64,000 bases of DNA, taken from NCBI GenBank assembly GCA_029261135.1, contig JAJDBX010000065.1, forward strand, positions 1 to 64,000. Direction: 5' to 3'. Origin of the DNA: Nitrospirota bacterium (lineage in GTDB: Bacteria > Nitrospirota > Nitrospiria > SBBL01 > JAADHI01). Shown piece by piece: positions 43,266-53,478 of this stretch; within the stretch, counting starts at the first letter, position 1; each line of letters opens with the position of its first letter. The notes beneath the pieces are model-generated. The model was not told the DNA's origin. It searched no databases and was given only the letters and a program-made list of their open reading frames with translations. The position numbers and the translations under genes are program-made.

Positions 43266-46007
43266 ATGCTGTTGTGCCCATTTTTACAACGGACAGCGCT
43301 TGTGATGGGCTTCACACTGCTTATGTCCTGCAGTGATGGTGTCCAAACCAATAAAACTATTGCGCTTGCATCCAAGGATGGAGGGACATCAGGCGGTGAG
43401 ATTAATGGTACTTTAGAAGTGCAGGTTTTTGATGATACCGTCCGTTTCCCTATGCCTGGCGTTCATGTCGCTTTAGGCGGTAGCGGTACGCGGTTTGAAA
43501 CAACCAACGGCCAAGGCATTGCCACCTTCAGAGATGTTTTCGGCCCGCAAGATATTCATGTGTATCACTGTCTGGGTTGTGACGATGATGTGGCTCTGCC
43601 ACTTCGGTTTCGCGTCTCCTCATTTTATCAAGTAAATGCAAATCACATCTCCGTTTCTTTATTGAGCCAAGCACCTGCTGCTTCGGACGCCACCATTCAG
43701 GGAAAAGTGTCTGATGTCGAAAAAGATCAAACGACATTCTTAATGGCAATGGATCGTCTGGGCTCTTTCGAAACCTTTGGCCCGACGAAGTCCGTCACCT
43801 ATCAGCAAATTGATTTTAATGACCAGGGTCTCACTTTTTTGTATTCCAAGGATATTGATGCTTGGGCAGAGGAGGTCGACAAATATAATAAAGCAAAAGA
43901 TAGTGAGGCGGAAGACTTTACTCAAATTTTTGGTGAAACGGCGGTACTAGGAAAAGTCGGGCAAGCGGGAATTCGTATCTCCGCAAGATATTTTCGCGGA
44001 GACGATGCAGGGCAGGTGTATTACTTTGATGCAAACGGGAAGCTCGATCTGGATTTAGAGTCAACGTCCAAGGATGGACGCTTCCTTTTTCTTAAATTGA
44101 CTCCGGGGAATGACCTAGTGGTCTCTGCAATCAACCGTGGTACGGGTGTCGGTTTACGGTATTTACATCTGCCCTTGGATGGGGCTATTGTTTTTTCCTT
44201 ACCAATCCAGCCCCTTTTCAGCTTTGTCCGCTTGTCGGGGCGAGTTGTGGCTTATCGACATGATTACCGTGAGGAAGAGGAAAAAGGGGTGCTCAGCAAC
44301 AATAACATTGGTGTTCCACGCGCATTTATAAATTTTTCAGGGGGACGCCCGAACGAAATTGTCCTTTCCAATGAAGGCGCTATTTCCGGAAATTACCAGA
44401 TCGGAGGACGACTTCCCAATAGCCGCTATATCGTCATTATTACGGGAAGTAGTTCTTTTCGGGCAACGGATCAGGAAGTTTCTTTTTCGGATCGCTCAAA
44501 GTTGAATTATCCTTTGACCGTCGTTCCGTTAAGTCTTGTGACGAACATCATCAGGCAAGCCCAGATTCCGGACACGGCTCGGGCGGGAGAAGATGGGGTG
44601 ATCCCCAACAGGTCGGGTCCTTTACCTGGGAATGGAGAGATGCTTGGCCGGGTATTGGAGAAAACGACACCGGCAGCCATAGATGCGAATGGGGACCCAA
44701 AGGTGCAAGCATTGTCAAATGCCTTCATTTCAGTGACAGATGAGATGGGAGTGAGCGTCGGAAAAGCCTATGCGATTGACAGCAACCATAACATCATCTG
44801 TAATTTTGAGGTGTCCACCTGTACAACGGATGCTTCCGGTGGGTTTATGGTCTTTGATTTGCCCACAACTCAGGGTTTGGATGTTTATACCATTCGTGCC
44901 AATGAAGTGAACGCGGATGGCACCTTAATAGATCGACAAACCATTGTGCTTTATTCAAACCGGGTGAGATTGGTGGATTTACTCAAACGGGGAGGGAGTT
45001 CGACGACGATTGCTAGCCCTCTTAATGTGACAGGGGCCGGGAACAAGGCCATCAAAGATGTCTCGCTCTCTCTAGTCGGTGGCACACTGGCCTGTGGAGT
45101 ACTTTGTGTCACAGATGCCTCTGGGAATGTCGCGATTAATAACACAAGCCATCAAGAGGGAGACTATTGGATAAAGATGGAAAAAGGAAATGGCGGGGGA
45201 GATTTTGAGATTCCGATCCAAGCCTCGAAACGGCGCTTAGGCTTTACTGCCTTTCGTATTGGATCGAATGATGAAGATTACAATATTTCCCTTCGCTCGG
45301 GTCAAGGTCCGTTAGCTCCTGTAGGACGACTTAAATTTGAGGTTGGTTTTGAAGAGACGCCCAAATTTATTGAAAGCATAGGGAACCTTTCCTTGCCTTT
45401 TCCTTACACAGATGATGATATCGTCATGGTTTCCATCGGTGCGATTGTTCCTGCAGGTCGTGTTTTTATCGGCACAGATACTGGGATATTAACGGGCACA
45501 GGGTCATCACAATATCGTGTCCGTTCCACAGAGACAGAAGGGACACAATCTTATTTCGCAGCCGCATTAGTTGAGGATTCGGATGGAAACAACAGTTATA
45601 TTTTGACGCAGGGGCTTCAGGAAATTCCTGAGACCTTGGACTTGGTTCTCCCGCCGCCCCCGACCCAAATTTTACCAGCGGATGAAAGTACCAATGTGGG
45701 TTTAACGCCGACATTGTCGTGGGTTCCGAATGCCGGACCCGTAGACCTTTATCTGGTTGATCTCTTGACAGAATCAGGCGATCGACTTTGGCGGGCATGG
45801 GTGCCGGGAAGCTTACAATCCATTACCCTCCCCACTTTTCCTGTGGAGGGTACGACGCTTCCTAATCCCATTGTCTCAGGAGAATCAGTGGTTTGGAAGG
45901 TTGATGCCATTCGCGCCAATAATTTTTCATTTCATGATTTCAATGTTCAGGAACTACACACAAAAATTGTGGATAGAGCCTTCTCGACCTCAGGGTTTAC
46001 ACCTTAG
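43266..46007 (+). CDS. Large surface lipoprotein with Ig-like/carboxypeptidase-regulatory-like modules
   Basis: 913 residues. The signal MLLCPFLQRTALVMGFTLLM ends in lipobox LMSC. Beta modules follow, for example GTLEVQVFDDTVRFPMPGVH with FETTNGQGIATF (carboxypeptidase-regulatory-like), repeated near 480-560 as AFISVTDEMG and SGGFMVFDLP. The end (about 825-890) is a fibronectin-like module (PPPPTQILPADESTNVG, TPTLSWVP). No enzyme motif is visible. The start at 43266 follows GGAGGGG; longer in-frame starts at 43203 and 43209 lack a site. Co-transcribed with the TPR/barrel gene. Confidence 0.72.
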   Translation: MLLCPFLQRTALVMGFTLLMSCSDGVQTNKTIALASKDGGTSGGEINGTLEVQVFDDTVRFPMPGVHVALGGSGTRFETTNGQGIATFRDVFGPQDIHVYHCLGCDDDVALPLRFRVSSFYQVNANHISVSLLSQAPAASDATIQGKVSDVEKDQTTFLMAMDRLGSFETFGPTKSVTYQQIDFNDQGLTFLYSKDIDAWAEEVDKYNKAKDSEAEDFTQIFGETAVLGKVGQAGIRISARYFRGDDAGQVYYFDANGKLDLDLESTSKDGRFLFLKLTPGNDLVVSAINRGTGVGLRYLHLPLDGAIVFSLPIQPLFSFVRLSGRVVAYRHDYREEEEKGVLSNNNIGVPRAFINFSGGRPNEIVLSNEGAISGNYQIGGRLPNSRYIVIITGSSSFRATDQEVSFSDRSKLNYPLTVVPLSLVTNIIRQAQIPDTARAGEDGVIPNRSGPLPGNGEMLGRVLEKTTPAAIDANGDPKVQALSNAFISVTDEMGVSVGKAYAIDSNHNIICNFEVSTCTTDASGGFMVFDLPTTQGLDVYTIRANEVNADGTLIDRQTIVLYSNRVRLVDLLKRGGSSTTIASPLNVTGAGNKAIKDVSLSLVGGTLACGVLCVTDASGNVAINNTSHQEGDYWIKMEKGNGGGDFEIPIQASKRRLGFTAFRIGSNDEDYNISLRSGQGPLAPVGRLKFEVGFEETPKFIESIGNLSLPFPYTDDDIVMVSIGAIVPAGRVFIGTDTGILTGTGSSQYRVRSTETEGTQSYFAAALVEDSDGNNSYILTQGLQEIPETLDLVLPPPPTQILPADESTNVGLTPTLSWVPNAGPVDLYLVDLLTESGDRLWRAWVPGSLQSITLPTFPVEGTTLPNPIVSGESVVWKVDAIRANNFSFHDFNVQELHTKIVDRAFSTSGFTP

Positions 46008-46017
46008 GAGCAGTAAT

Positions 46018-49000
46018 ATGGTTCGTTTAACAAAACGGAATATGATGGCCTTTATACAGAAAGCTGTCTTTATGCTTGTTCTATTTTCACTGTCTTTTTT
46101 GATGGGATGCATAGATGATGACCCTGATCCTTCAAGCCTTTTACTTTCGAACAACATTCCAGTGGCAGATGCCGGGCCGGATCAAAACATTCTTGAAAAT
46201 GGTGTGACGGTACAGTTAGACGGGTCAAATAGCAGTGATCCGGAGGGTGATCCCATCAGCTATCAATGGATCATCCTGGAATCGCCTCGTGGCAGTTCAG
46301 CGCCGCTCAATGATAATACAACCGAATCTCCGAACTTTTTTGCCGATGTGGATGGGACATATCGCGTCGAGCTTGTGGTAATTGAAGTGCCCGAAATTGA
46401 TACGACAGCGCAGGTAGATGTCCCCTTTTCGGATCAGGGGCAAAGAAGTGAACCGGATGAAGTGGTGATTACGGTCGGTGCGCCGGGGCCTTTTACAGAG
46501 AGTGGCAATAAGCTCATGTTGGATGGAAGCCATTTTGCCCGTTCAGCCATCTCAATGGCCTTTGGCGGGACGATGGATTTGACCGCAGAAGGATGGTTTA
46601 ACCTGACCTCCCTCCCGACTACGGGAAACGAGGCCTTTCTTTTTGGAAAAAAAGGAGTTTTTGAAGTGGTAGTGACACCTGCTTTGGATGTTCAAGGCCG
46701 TCTCTATCCGGCTTCAGGCGCTACAAAAGTGCTCACTGCCGTGAGTAAAGTTGCGCTCACTGAGTGGCATCATATTGCCTTATTTCTTGATCGAAGTAGC
46801 AAGCAAACTTATATTGCTTTAGATGGCATTATTTCTACCCCGGAGGCTCCTCCCGGCGAGTTGGCGCAAAATGTGAATCGTTTTACCATGGGCAGTCCCG
46901 ATGGTCTGAACCTTTGGGTGGGCATGGCGGATGAAGTTCGGGTGACACAAGATGTTCGTTATCGTGCATCCGCGACGGCGGCCGCCGCCAATTTTGATCC
47001 GCCCCTCGAACTTTTAATTCCAGACTCGCCTTTTATCGACGGGGCCAGAAACACGGTGCATGTGCTCTATCATTTTGATGCGGTCGCGGGTTCTTTCCGT
47101 TTTAGTGATTTCTCTCTAAGACTCAACGATCTTTTCTTAGTCGGCCTCACGGGGTTTCAGCCCTTTGGCAGAATGCTTACCGGCAGACAAAACCATACCG
47201 CAACGGGAAGCAGCCAGATTAGCTCTGAAAGAACCATTACTTGGCAAACGGATAATCCATCAAATTCTCAACTTGAATATGGGACTTCTACATCATTAGG
47301 GACGTTTTCAGCTCTCTTGGATAGCGCACCCAATGAGGTGACGAGTCACAGCATCACCATTGATCTTGCCACTGCCTTTCCAAGTCTTGTAATAGACAAA
47401 GACACAACCATCTATTATCGTGTGAGCAGCAAAAATTCAGCCAATCCAGTGACAATCTCACCCATAGCACCGGCAGTATTCTCCTTTAAGCCTGCAGATA
47501 CTGTAGGTCCTGTGATTTCAACTCCTTCATCCGGGATTCCCACAAGTACGGGGACAACGATTACATGGACGACAGATGAGGGAGCTACATCGAAGATTGA
47601 CTATGGCCGCTCAGGAAATTTCGGTAGTGTTTCAGAAAATCTGGCCAGTTTTACGACAAGCCACAGCCATGCGCTCACTGGACTTACTCAGTCGGCCATC
47701 TATTTTTACCGTGTTATTAATGTCGATACATCCGGAAATGCCTCGATATCCAGTATCGGCACTTTTACTACCGTCGCGGATGGTGACACAACACCACCAG
47801 TGATTACTGTTGATCCTGCATTAACCGCCACACATATTACAGACGTAAGCATTGGATGGACGACGGACGGAAACGCAACTGCCCAGGTCGAGTATGGGCT
47901 GGATACGACCTATGGTAGTTTTTCTACACTTGATAGCAGTCCCGATGCCACAGTTCAAGGTCGTTCCATTGAGGGGCTTTCCCCTGGTACGCTTTATAGC
48001 TACAGAGTGATCAGTGCAGATGACAAAGGCAATACCGTGACATCTGATAACTTTACTTTCACAACGCTTGCCGCGACCAGTGCCGCAGACTCGACTGCTC
48101 CGGTGATTACGATAGCTCCGCTTGCGACAGCAAGCAAGGCGACGACCTCTGAGATGACGATTACTTGGAAAACAGATGAGGCTGTAACATCCCGAGTGGA
48201 GTATAAGTTAAATTCGGATATAAGTTATACCTCCTCTCCCGTGAGCACGACCTTGACGACAAGTCAGAGTCACACGCTGTCTAATCTTGCCACTGGAACG
48301 CTTTATGATTACCGGGTCGTCAGTCTTGATGCCGTTGTCCCAACTCCTAATCAGGACCTTACCTCTGGGCTGACATTTACTACTCCGTCGACCCTCGCCG
48401 CACCGGTGATCTCAAGTGTTTCTGCTGTGAAAGATCAGCGGATTTGGATTTCGGGAGGGATTGATAACGGAGGAAACCCGATTGAGCAAAGTGAAACGAT
48501 CAACCAAAATGGAGAGGTGAGCAGCGACGCATCGGTATCCGTGACGGTGATCGGTTCTGTGATTGGTGAAGCGGTGGGTGTGGGAGATGGCATCAATACC
48601 AATTTCTCTTTAGCCCTCCAGTTCAAAAATATTGAAGAAAGTTCACTGACTGTTTCGGGCGGGGGCGTGACGGCCACAGACAATGGCGCCGGAGTTTTGA
48701 CCGGAACGGGTGTTGCCTCAGGATCGACGGTTGATTATGAGGCGGGCGTGGTGACCCTGATCTATGACAGCGCACCTGGCATCAACATATCCATTACGTC
48801 AAACTACGATTATGATAAGGGAAGCAGCGGCCTTTTTAATCACACGGCCACCCGATTGCCCGATGGGAGAGTGCTTATCGCGGGTGGGGAGAATTCCGAC
48901 CGGGATCCGCTCAACAATGTCTTTGTCTTTACCCCCGATCCCAATCGGGCTGGGGAAGGCACGGTGGCATCCATTGTTCCGCTTAATGAAGCACGCCGTT

Positions 49001-49716
49001 TTCACACCTCAAGCCTCAGGGAAGATGGATCGGTCATCATTGCGCTTGGCGAGGATGAAACCAATACCGGTCTCCCATCGACATTGAATACCTTTGAGGT
49101 ACTAGAAGAAGTTTCTGGCACATTCTTTCACATGACGCCGCCAACGAATCATACTATTCCTTCGAAACTTCACCGCGCGATTTACCCCAAGGAATGTGAT
49201 GAGGACTCCAGTCAAATTGATCTGCTAATTGTTGGTGGATTTGATGCGGGAAATGTGCCAACTGTTGGGAGTCCGGCTATGCTTACTGCCAGGGTTCGGC
49301 ATGCGATTACTTGCCTGTCCAATGGGACAATCCTCGTCACAGGGGGGATTAGTGATACGGGCTTCATTTTAAATACAGCAGAAGTGTATGACCCAAGTTC
49401 GGGGATTTATACTGCTCTGGGTGAAACAATGGATACGCCTCGTGCCGATCACACCGCCACACTTTTGCCGGATAACACGGTTTTGATTGCTGGTGGATTC
49501 AATCAATTCGGCCAAGCCTTGCTGAGCGCTGAAATTTATGATCTCAGTACGAATAAATTTACTCTGCTTGAGACGACCTCAATGAGTCAAGGCCGGTTCG
49601 GGCATCGTGCGCTGCTCTGGACGGATTTTATTACAGGGAATCGAGGGGTCTTGATTATTGGCGGGGCGGACAATGGGGGTGCCCCGATTGACCTGCTCGA
49701 AATTTACTTTCCTTAA
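46018..49716 (+). CDS. Giant multidomain surface lipoprotein (PKD, LamG-like, Fn3-like, Kelch)
   Basis: 1232 residues. Lipobox FLMGC follows the signal. Then come a PKD-type domain (VADAGPDQNILENGVTVQLD, SSDPEGDPISYQW, about 45-130) and a LamG/concanavalin-like domain (about 155-345). Four Fn3-like repeats contain TITWxTDxxATSxVEYG and YxYRVxSxDxxGN (about 380-790). C-terminal Kelch repeats close the chain (NHTATRLPDGRVLIAGGEN, HAITCLSNGTILVTGG, HTATLLPDNTVLIAGGF). It is a surface adhesin or scaffold by architecture. The start at 46018 follows TAGGAG, ten bases after the previous stop; a longer frame from 45871 overlaps that gene. Confidence 0.8.
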   Translation: MVRLTKRNMMAFIQKAVFMLVLFSLSFLMGCIDDDPDPSSLLLSNNIPVADAGPDQNILENGVTVQLDGSNSSDPEGDPISYQWIILESPRGSSAPLNDNTTESPNFFADVDGTYRVELVVIEVPEIDTTAQVDVPFSDQGQRSEPDEVVITVGAPGPFTESGNKLMLDGSHFARSAISMAFGGTMDLTAEGWFNLTSLPTTGNEAFLFGKKGVFEVVVTPALDVQGRLYPASGATKVLTAVSKVALTEWHHIALFLDRSSKQTYIALDGIISTPEAPPGELAQNVNRFTMGSPDGLNLWVGMADEVRVTQDVRYRASATAAAANFDPPLELLIPDSPFIDGARNTVHVLYHFDAVAGSFRFSDFSLRLNDLFLVGLTGFQPFGRMLTGRQNHTATGSSQISSERTITWQTDNPSNSQLEYGTSTSLGTFSALLDSAPNEVTSHSITIDLATAFPSLVIDKDTTIYYRVSSKNSANPVTISPIAPAVFSFKPADTVGPVISTPSSGIPTSTGTTITWTTDEGATSKIDYGRSGNFGSVSENLASFTTSHSHALTGLTQSAIYFYRVINVDTSGNASISSIGTFTTVADGDTTPPVITVDPALTATHITDVSIGWTTDGNATAQVEYGLDTTYGSFSTLDSSPDATVQGRSIEGLSPGTLYSYRVISADDKGNTVTSDNFTFTTLAATSAADSTAPVITIAPLATASKATTSEMTITWKTDEAVTSRVEYKLNSDISYTSSPVSTTLTTSQSHTLSNLATGTLYDYRVVSLDAVVPTPNQDLTSGLTFTTPSTLAAPVISSVSAVKDQRIWISGGIDNGGNPIEQSETINQNGEVSSDASVSVTVIGSVIGEAVGVGDGINTNFSLALQFKNIEESSLTVSGGGVTATDNGAGVLTGTGVASGSTVDYEAGVVTLIYDSAPGINISITSNYDYDKGSSGLFNHTATRLPDGRVLIAGGENSDRDPLNNVFVFTPDPNRAGEGTVASIVPLNEARRFHTSSLREDGSVIIALGEDETNTGLPSTLNTFEVLEEVSGTFFHMTPPTNHTIPSKLHRAIYPKECDEDSSQIDLLIVGGFDAGNVPTVGSPAMLTARVRHAITCLSNGTILVTGGISDTGFILNTAEVYDPSSGIYTALGETMDTPRADHTATLLPDNTVLIAGGFNQFGQALLSAEIYDLSTNKFTLLETTSMSQGRFGHRALLWTDFITGNRGVLIIGGADNGGAPIDLLEIYFP

Positions 49717-49803
49717 TCAAAATGTCTTTACATTAAACAATTCATTTTATCGTCGAAATTTGCATTAGCACATCATTTCATCATTGTGGTATGAATACGC
49801 TGA

Positions 49804-51903
49804 TTGTTTCGAGATTTGAAAGACTTAGAGCATAAATTGGTGAAGCCCTCTTTTTTAGGACGCGATTTTTTAAGAAAAATCTATGCGAAGCTCCCCCGGC
49901 TCTTGCAGTTCATTTTCTGCTTTGTCAGTGGTCTCACCGTCGTATTTGTGTTGCTGCGGCTGGTGTTTTGGATGGCCTATGACGATGCCAATGCCCCGCT
50001 TTCACTCCCTGATTTAATGACTGCGATGTGGCTGGGTTTCCGTTTTGATCTGCGTATCGCCATTGCGACCATATTGCCGCTGTTTTTTTTAGGGTGGATC
50101 AAATGGCTGAGTCCCTTCCGCTCAAAGGTTTTTCAAGTGATTTGGCATGTCTATCTTACCCTTGTTTTTACGGCCACGGCCATGTTTTATATCGTCGATT
50201 TCGGCCATTACGCCTACCTGAATTCACGCCTGAACTTTACTGCAACACGATTTTTAGAGGATGCGGCGATTGCGGCCACGATGATCTGGCAAAGTTATCC
50301 GGTGTTGTGGATTTTAGCGGCCTATCTTGCCTCTGTTGCCCTATTTCTCTGGGCGATCAACACACTCCATCACAGGCTTGCGAAACGTCGCCCGCATGCA
50401 CTTAATAAATGGCAGGGGGGGGTGCTGGGCCTTGTATCCTTTTTCATCGTGGCCCTGGGAATTCACAGTAAACTTTCACAATACCCTTTGCGATGGTCGG
50501 AAGCGGCTTTCAGTCCGCATCCCTTTGCGGCGCAGTTGACCTATAATCCTGTGCACTATTTTTTTGATACCTGGAAAAATGGCCGAATCACCTTTGACCT
50601 GAATGCGACGCGAAAAAACTATGAAGTGATTGCCGATTTTCTGGGGGTAAAAGAGAAAGATGCCGTGTCACTCAACTATCAGCGTGATATTCCCGCATCC
50701 GCAGGCATCGGGGGGAAACCCAACATCGTCCTGATTTTGGTCGAATCCTATGCCTCTCATAAAACCTCTTTATCGGGCAACCCGCTTGACCCGACCCCCT
50801 TTACGAAAAAGGTCGCAGATCTAGGGTACTATTTTAAAAATTTCTACACCCCTTCAACGGGAACGGCCCGTTCTGTTTTTACCACGATGACCAGCATGCC
50901 GGATGTGGAGCTGCATGGCACATCCAGCCGGAACCCGCTGATTGTAGATCAGCACAGCATTATGAATCAGTTTGAAGGCTACGAGAAATATTATTTTATT
51001 GGCGGCTCTGCATCCTGGGGCAATATACGGGGCATTTTGACGAAAAATGTAGAGAACCTTCATTTGTATGAAGAAGCGCATTACAGCGCATCCCGCAATG
51101 ATGTTTGGGGCATATCCGATATCGACCTTTTTCGTGAAGCCCATGCGGTGCTGGAAAAAGAGAAAAAACCTTTTATTGCCATTATTCAAACATCGGGCAA
51201 TCACCGGCCTTACACAATTCCAGATAAAGTCTACGGATTTGAGTTGTCGCACCCGGGAGATGATCAGGCTTTACGTTATGGATTTCATCATGAAGAAGAA
51301 TTTAACGCCTATCGCCTCATGGATTACTCCATAGAACATTTTGCGGGTCTTGCAAAAGATGCAGGCTACGACCAGAATACGATCTTTGCCTTATGGGGCG
51401 ATCACGGCATTGATGGTTTTGCGGGTGAGCATAGTAATAAAGGGGAGAGTTCATCCCATCTTGGGCTGGGCTCGCACCGTGTGCCCCTTGTGATCTGGTC
51501 TCCCGGTCTGATTAATTCACCCAAAGTTTTTGACACTGTGGTGTCGGAGGTAGATATCCTGCCCAGTTTTGCCAGTTTGATCGGGCAGTCGTATACGGCG
51601 ACAACCATGGGGCGCGATATCTTTGATGACAGTTATGAGGGTAAGCGCTACGCATTTACGATGAATCATTCCAATCCGCCGCGGATTGGAATGATTGGAA
51701 AAGACTATTATTTCTACATGCTTTCAGATGGAACAAAGGCCGGTTTGTATGGTATTTATAGCGACCATCCGCTAGAAGATCTCAGTGCAGCGCATCCGGA
51801 ATTGACCCAAGAATTAAAAACGCTGTCATTGGCATATTACAAAACGGTACAATACATGTTGCACCATAATAAACAAGGGCAGGTTAAACCCGGTACATCA
51901 TAA
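49804..51903 (+). CDS. LTA-synthase-like membrane sulfatase-fold enzyme
   Basis: 699 residues. Five or so membrane helices occupy residues 30-225. An extracytoplasmic alkaline-phosphatase/sulfatase-fold domain follows from 305. Visible are the metal residue Glu314 in VLILVESYAS, the nucleophile candidate Thr354 in STGTARSVF, SGNHRPY near 470 and the metal-binding LWGDHGIDG near 530. Relatives (LtaS, OpgB, EptA-like) transfer phosphoglycerol or phosphoethanolamine to envelope glycans. In a didermic host glucan or lipopolysaccharide decoration is more likely than lipoteichoic acid. The frame starts at TTG 49804 without a visible ribosome-binding site, so the start is uncertain. Confidence 0.85.
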   Translation: MFRDLKDLEHKLVKPSFLGRDFLRKIYAKLPRLLQFIFCFVSGLTVVFVLLRLVFWMAYDDANAPLSLPDLMTAMWLGFRFDLRIAIATILPLFFLGWIKWLSPFRSKVFQVIWHVYLTLVFTATAMFYIVDFGHYAYLNSRLNFTATRFLEDAAIAATMIWQSYPVLWILAAYLASVALFLWAINTLHHRLAKRRPHALNKWQGGVLGLVSFFIVALGIHSKLSQYPLRWSEAAFSPHPFAAQLTYNPVHYFFDTWKNGRITFDLNATRKNYEVIADFLGVKEKDAVSLNYQRDIPASAGIGGKPNIVLILVESYASHKTSLSGNPLDPTPFTKKVADLGYYFKNFYTPSTGTARSVFTTMTSMPDVELHGTSSRNPLIVDQHSIMNQFEGYEKYYFIGGSASWGNIRGILTKNVENLHLYEEAHYSASRNDVWGISDIDLFREAHAVLEKEKKPFIAIIQTSGNHRPYTIPDKVYGFELSHPGDDQALRYGFHHEEEFNAYRLMDYSIEHFAGLAKDAGYDQNTIFALWGDHGIDGFAGEHSNKGESSSHLGLGSHRVPLVIWSPGLINSPKVFDTVVSEVDILPSFASLIGQSYTATTMGRDIFDDSYEGKRYAFTMNHSNPPRIGMIGKDYYFYMLSDGTKAGLYGIYSDHPLEDLSAAHPELTQELKTLSLAYYKTVQYMLHHNKQGQVKPGTS

Positions 51904-51928
51904 GGCTTTCCCTCCTCTTCGATAAAAA

Positions 51929-52576
51929 ATGAAAAAAATAAAAAAAGCAGCCAAAATATTTTTAATCTTCATTCTAGTCGCCGGCCTTCCCTATGTGTGG
52001 TGGGTTCATTTTAATTACCGTTTTGCTGCTGTTGTCGAAAACAAAGTCTATAAATCGGGCGCAATTCCGCCTGAAAAAATCGCCCGCTATATTAATAAAC
52101 ACAAGATAAAGACTGTGGTCGATTTAAGAGATCCCGGACGTCATGATGCCTTAAATCCTGGCAAACAAGCGGAGATCGATCAAGAACGTGAGGCGATCGA
52201 AAAGCTCCCGGGGGTCACACACATCAATATCCCATCGGGGCAAGTCCCCACAAAAGAGACCTTGACGCGTTTTTTTGAAGTGATGGATGATCGCACAGTG
52301 TATCCGGTACTCATCCATTGTTATCATGGCACGGGCAGGGCCATGATTTATGCTGCCCTTTATCGAATCGAATATGAAGGTTTTTCAAACGAGGATGCGA
52401 GAGCAAAGACGCGGGTTATTCTCTCCGGAAGCAGCTTCGATGAGGGAAGAGGCAAAGGCGATTTTTTAATCAACTACAAGCCAAGAAGTGACCACGAGAA
52501 CAGCACCTTAAATCAGATAGATTCCAAAAATTCCCCAAATTTATTTCCTTTGAACGCGTTCGTCGTTCCGTCGTAA
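51929..52576 (+). CDS. Membrane-anchored dual-specificity phosphatase-like protein
   Basis: 215 residues. An N-terminal membrane segment (IFLIFILVAGLPYVWWV) is followed by a cysteine-phosphatase domain. The P-loop HCYHGTGR carries the nucleophile Cys131 and Arg137, and TVVDLRDPG (about 62-70) carries the general-acid region. It may act on phospho-amino acids or on phosphoinositol/phosphoglycerol lipids, and the topology leaves the side of the membrane open. It follows the LTA-synthase-like gene by 25 bases, suggesting a joint role in envelope phospholipid turnover (inference). Confidence 0.8.
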   Translation: MKKIKKAAKIFLIFILVAGLPYVWWVHFNYRFAAVVENKVYKSGAIPPEKIARYINKHKIKTVVDLRDPGRHDALNPGKQAEIDQEREAIEKLPGVTHINIPSGQVPTKETLTRFFEVMDDRTVYPVLIHCYHGTGRAMIYAALYRIEYEGFSNEDARAKTRVILSGSSFDEGRGKGDFLINYKPRSDHENSTLNQIDSKNSPNLFPLNAFVVPS

Positions 52577-52891
52577 AGACAAGCACTTGAGATTGGTTTA
52601 GCTCAAATCAAGTCAGTCCTCTCAGTCTGATTCTTTCCGCAAGCGGTCAAAATAAGGATGATATTGTAAATATCCACAAATTGCCGATGGAGCATAACTC
52701 ACTTTTAAATTTCCGGTTTAGTCATGTTCTGAAGATCAGTATATTCACATGAAAATTACGAAATATGATGACTATTAGACTTGACTATTTTCATTGGAAC
52801 GCGTAAAACTTTCTTTCTCAATACCCGATTAGTATCGGTATTGATCGTTGGTATCTTTTATTTATTTTCTATGTTTATGGTGTTTATCCTA
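52577..52891. other. 315-bp gap ahead of the contractile injection system
   Basis: This contains no supported gene and should carry the promoter of the injection-system operon. An open frame from TTG 52781 runs into the Pvc16-like gene, but its extra 37 residues are hydrophobic and unlike the family. No consensus promoter pair was found. Confidence 0.4.
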
Positions 52892-53461
52892 ATGGTTGAC
52901 CTTGTTGTAAACCAACTTGCATTTCAGCTGAACCAATTCTTAAAAAGCATTTTCGATTTAACGGAAGATATTGTTGTGGTCTCTAATATTTTGGAACAAG
53001 ATGGAAATGTCTCACCGCAAGTGAATAATAAACTGGTGCTTTTTGTGGTAAATATTGAAAAAGACACGGCCCCGGGTCGTATCTCCACACAAAGTGGTAT
53101 GGGTGCTCATCGCGCCGTTGTGAGTGCTCAGCCGGTGTTTTTAAATTTATACTTGATGGTTGCTGGACATTTTAATAAATATTCGGAGGCCTTGAAATTC
53201 GTATCGAATACGATCAGTTTTTTTCAGAGACGCCCCGTTTTTGATCATCAAAATACACCCGAGTTGGACGAACGAATCGAGAAGTTGGTGCTGGATATAG
53301 AAAACCTAGATATAAAAGATTTAAGTACCCTTTGGGGAGTTTTAAGCGGTAAATACCTTCCATCTATTTTGTATAAGGTTAGGATGGTGGCTTTTGACGC
53401 TGGAGATGTTTTGGCTCGGGTGCCAACCTTGCGAGAACCGCAGACCTCTACGAATCAATAG
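52892..53461 (+). CDS. eCIS tail-terminator-like protein (DUF4255, Pvc16/Afp16 type)
   Basis: 189 residues. The start MVDLVVNQLAFQLNQFLKSI and the block VSNILEQDGNV followed by NKLVLFVVNIEKD are typical of the DUF4255/Pvc16 N-domain, with AQPVFLNLYLMVAGHF and SNTISFFQRRPVF further on. In Afp/PVC particles this protein caps the tube and sheath at the tail end. The frame opens at 52781, but the start at 52892 fits the family; neither has a good ribosome-binding site. Here it is first in the cluster rather than last as in Afp. Confidence 0.82.
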   Translation: MVDLVVNQLAFQLNQFLKSIFDLTEDIVVVSNILEQDGNVSPQVNNKLVLFVVNIEKDTAPGRISTQSGMGAHRAVVSAQPVFLNLYLMVAGHFNKYSEALKFVSNTISFFQRRPVFDHQNTPELDERIEKLVLDIENLDIKDLSTLWGVLSGKYLPSILYKVRMVAFDAGDVLARVPTLREPQTSTNQ

Positions 53462-53478
53462 TTGTTTGGAGTTTTTTT

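Noticed and set aside
45871-46017. 49-residue N-terminal extension of the giant lipoprotein
   Set aside because: It overlaps the end of the preceding gene in another frame. The ATG at 46018 has a good ribosome-binding site and gives a proper lipoprotein signal.
52781-52891. Membrane-anchored form of the Pvc16-like protein
   Set aside because: The added residues are hydrophobic and absent from the family start as I know it. The TTG has no ribosome-binding site and overlaps a -35-like TTGACT.
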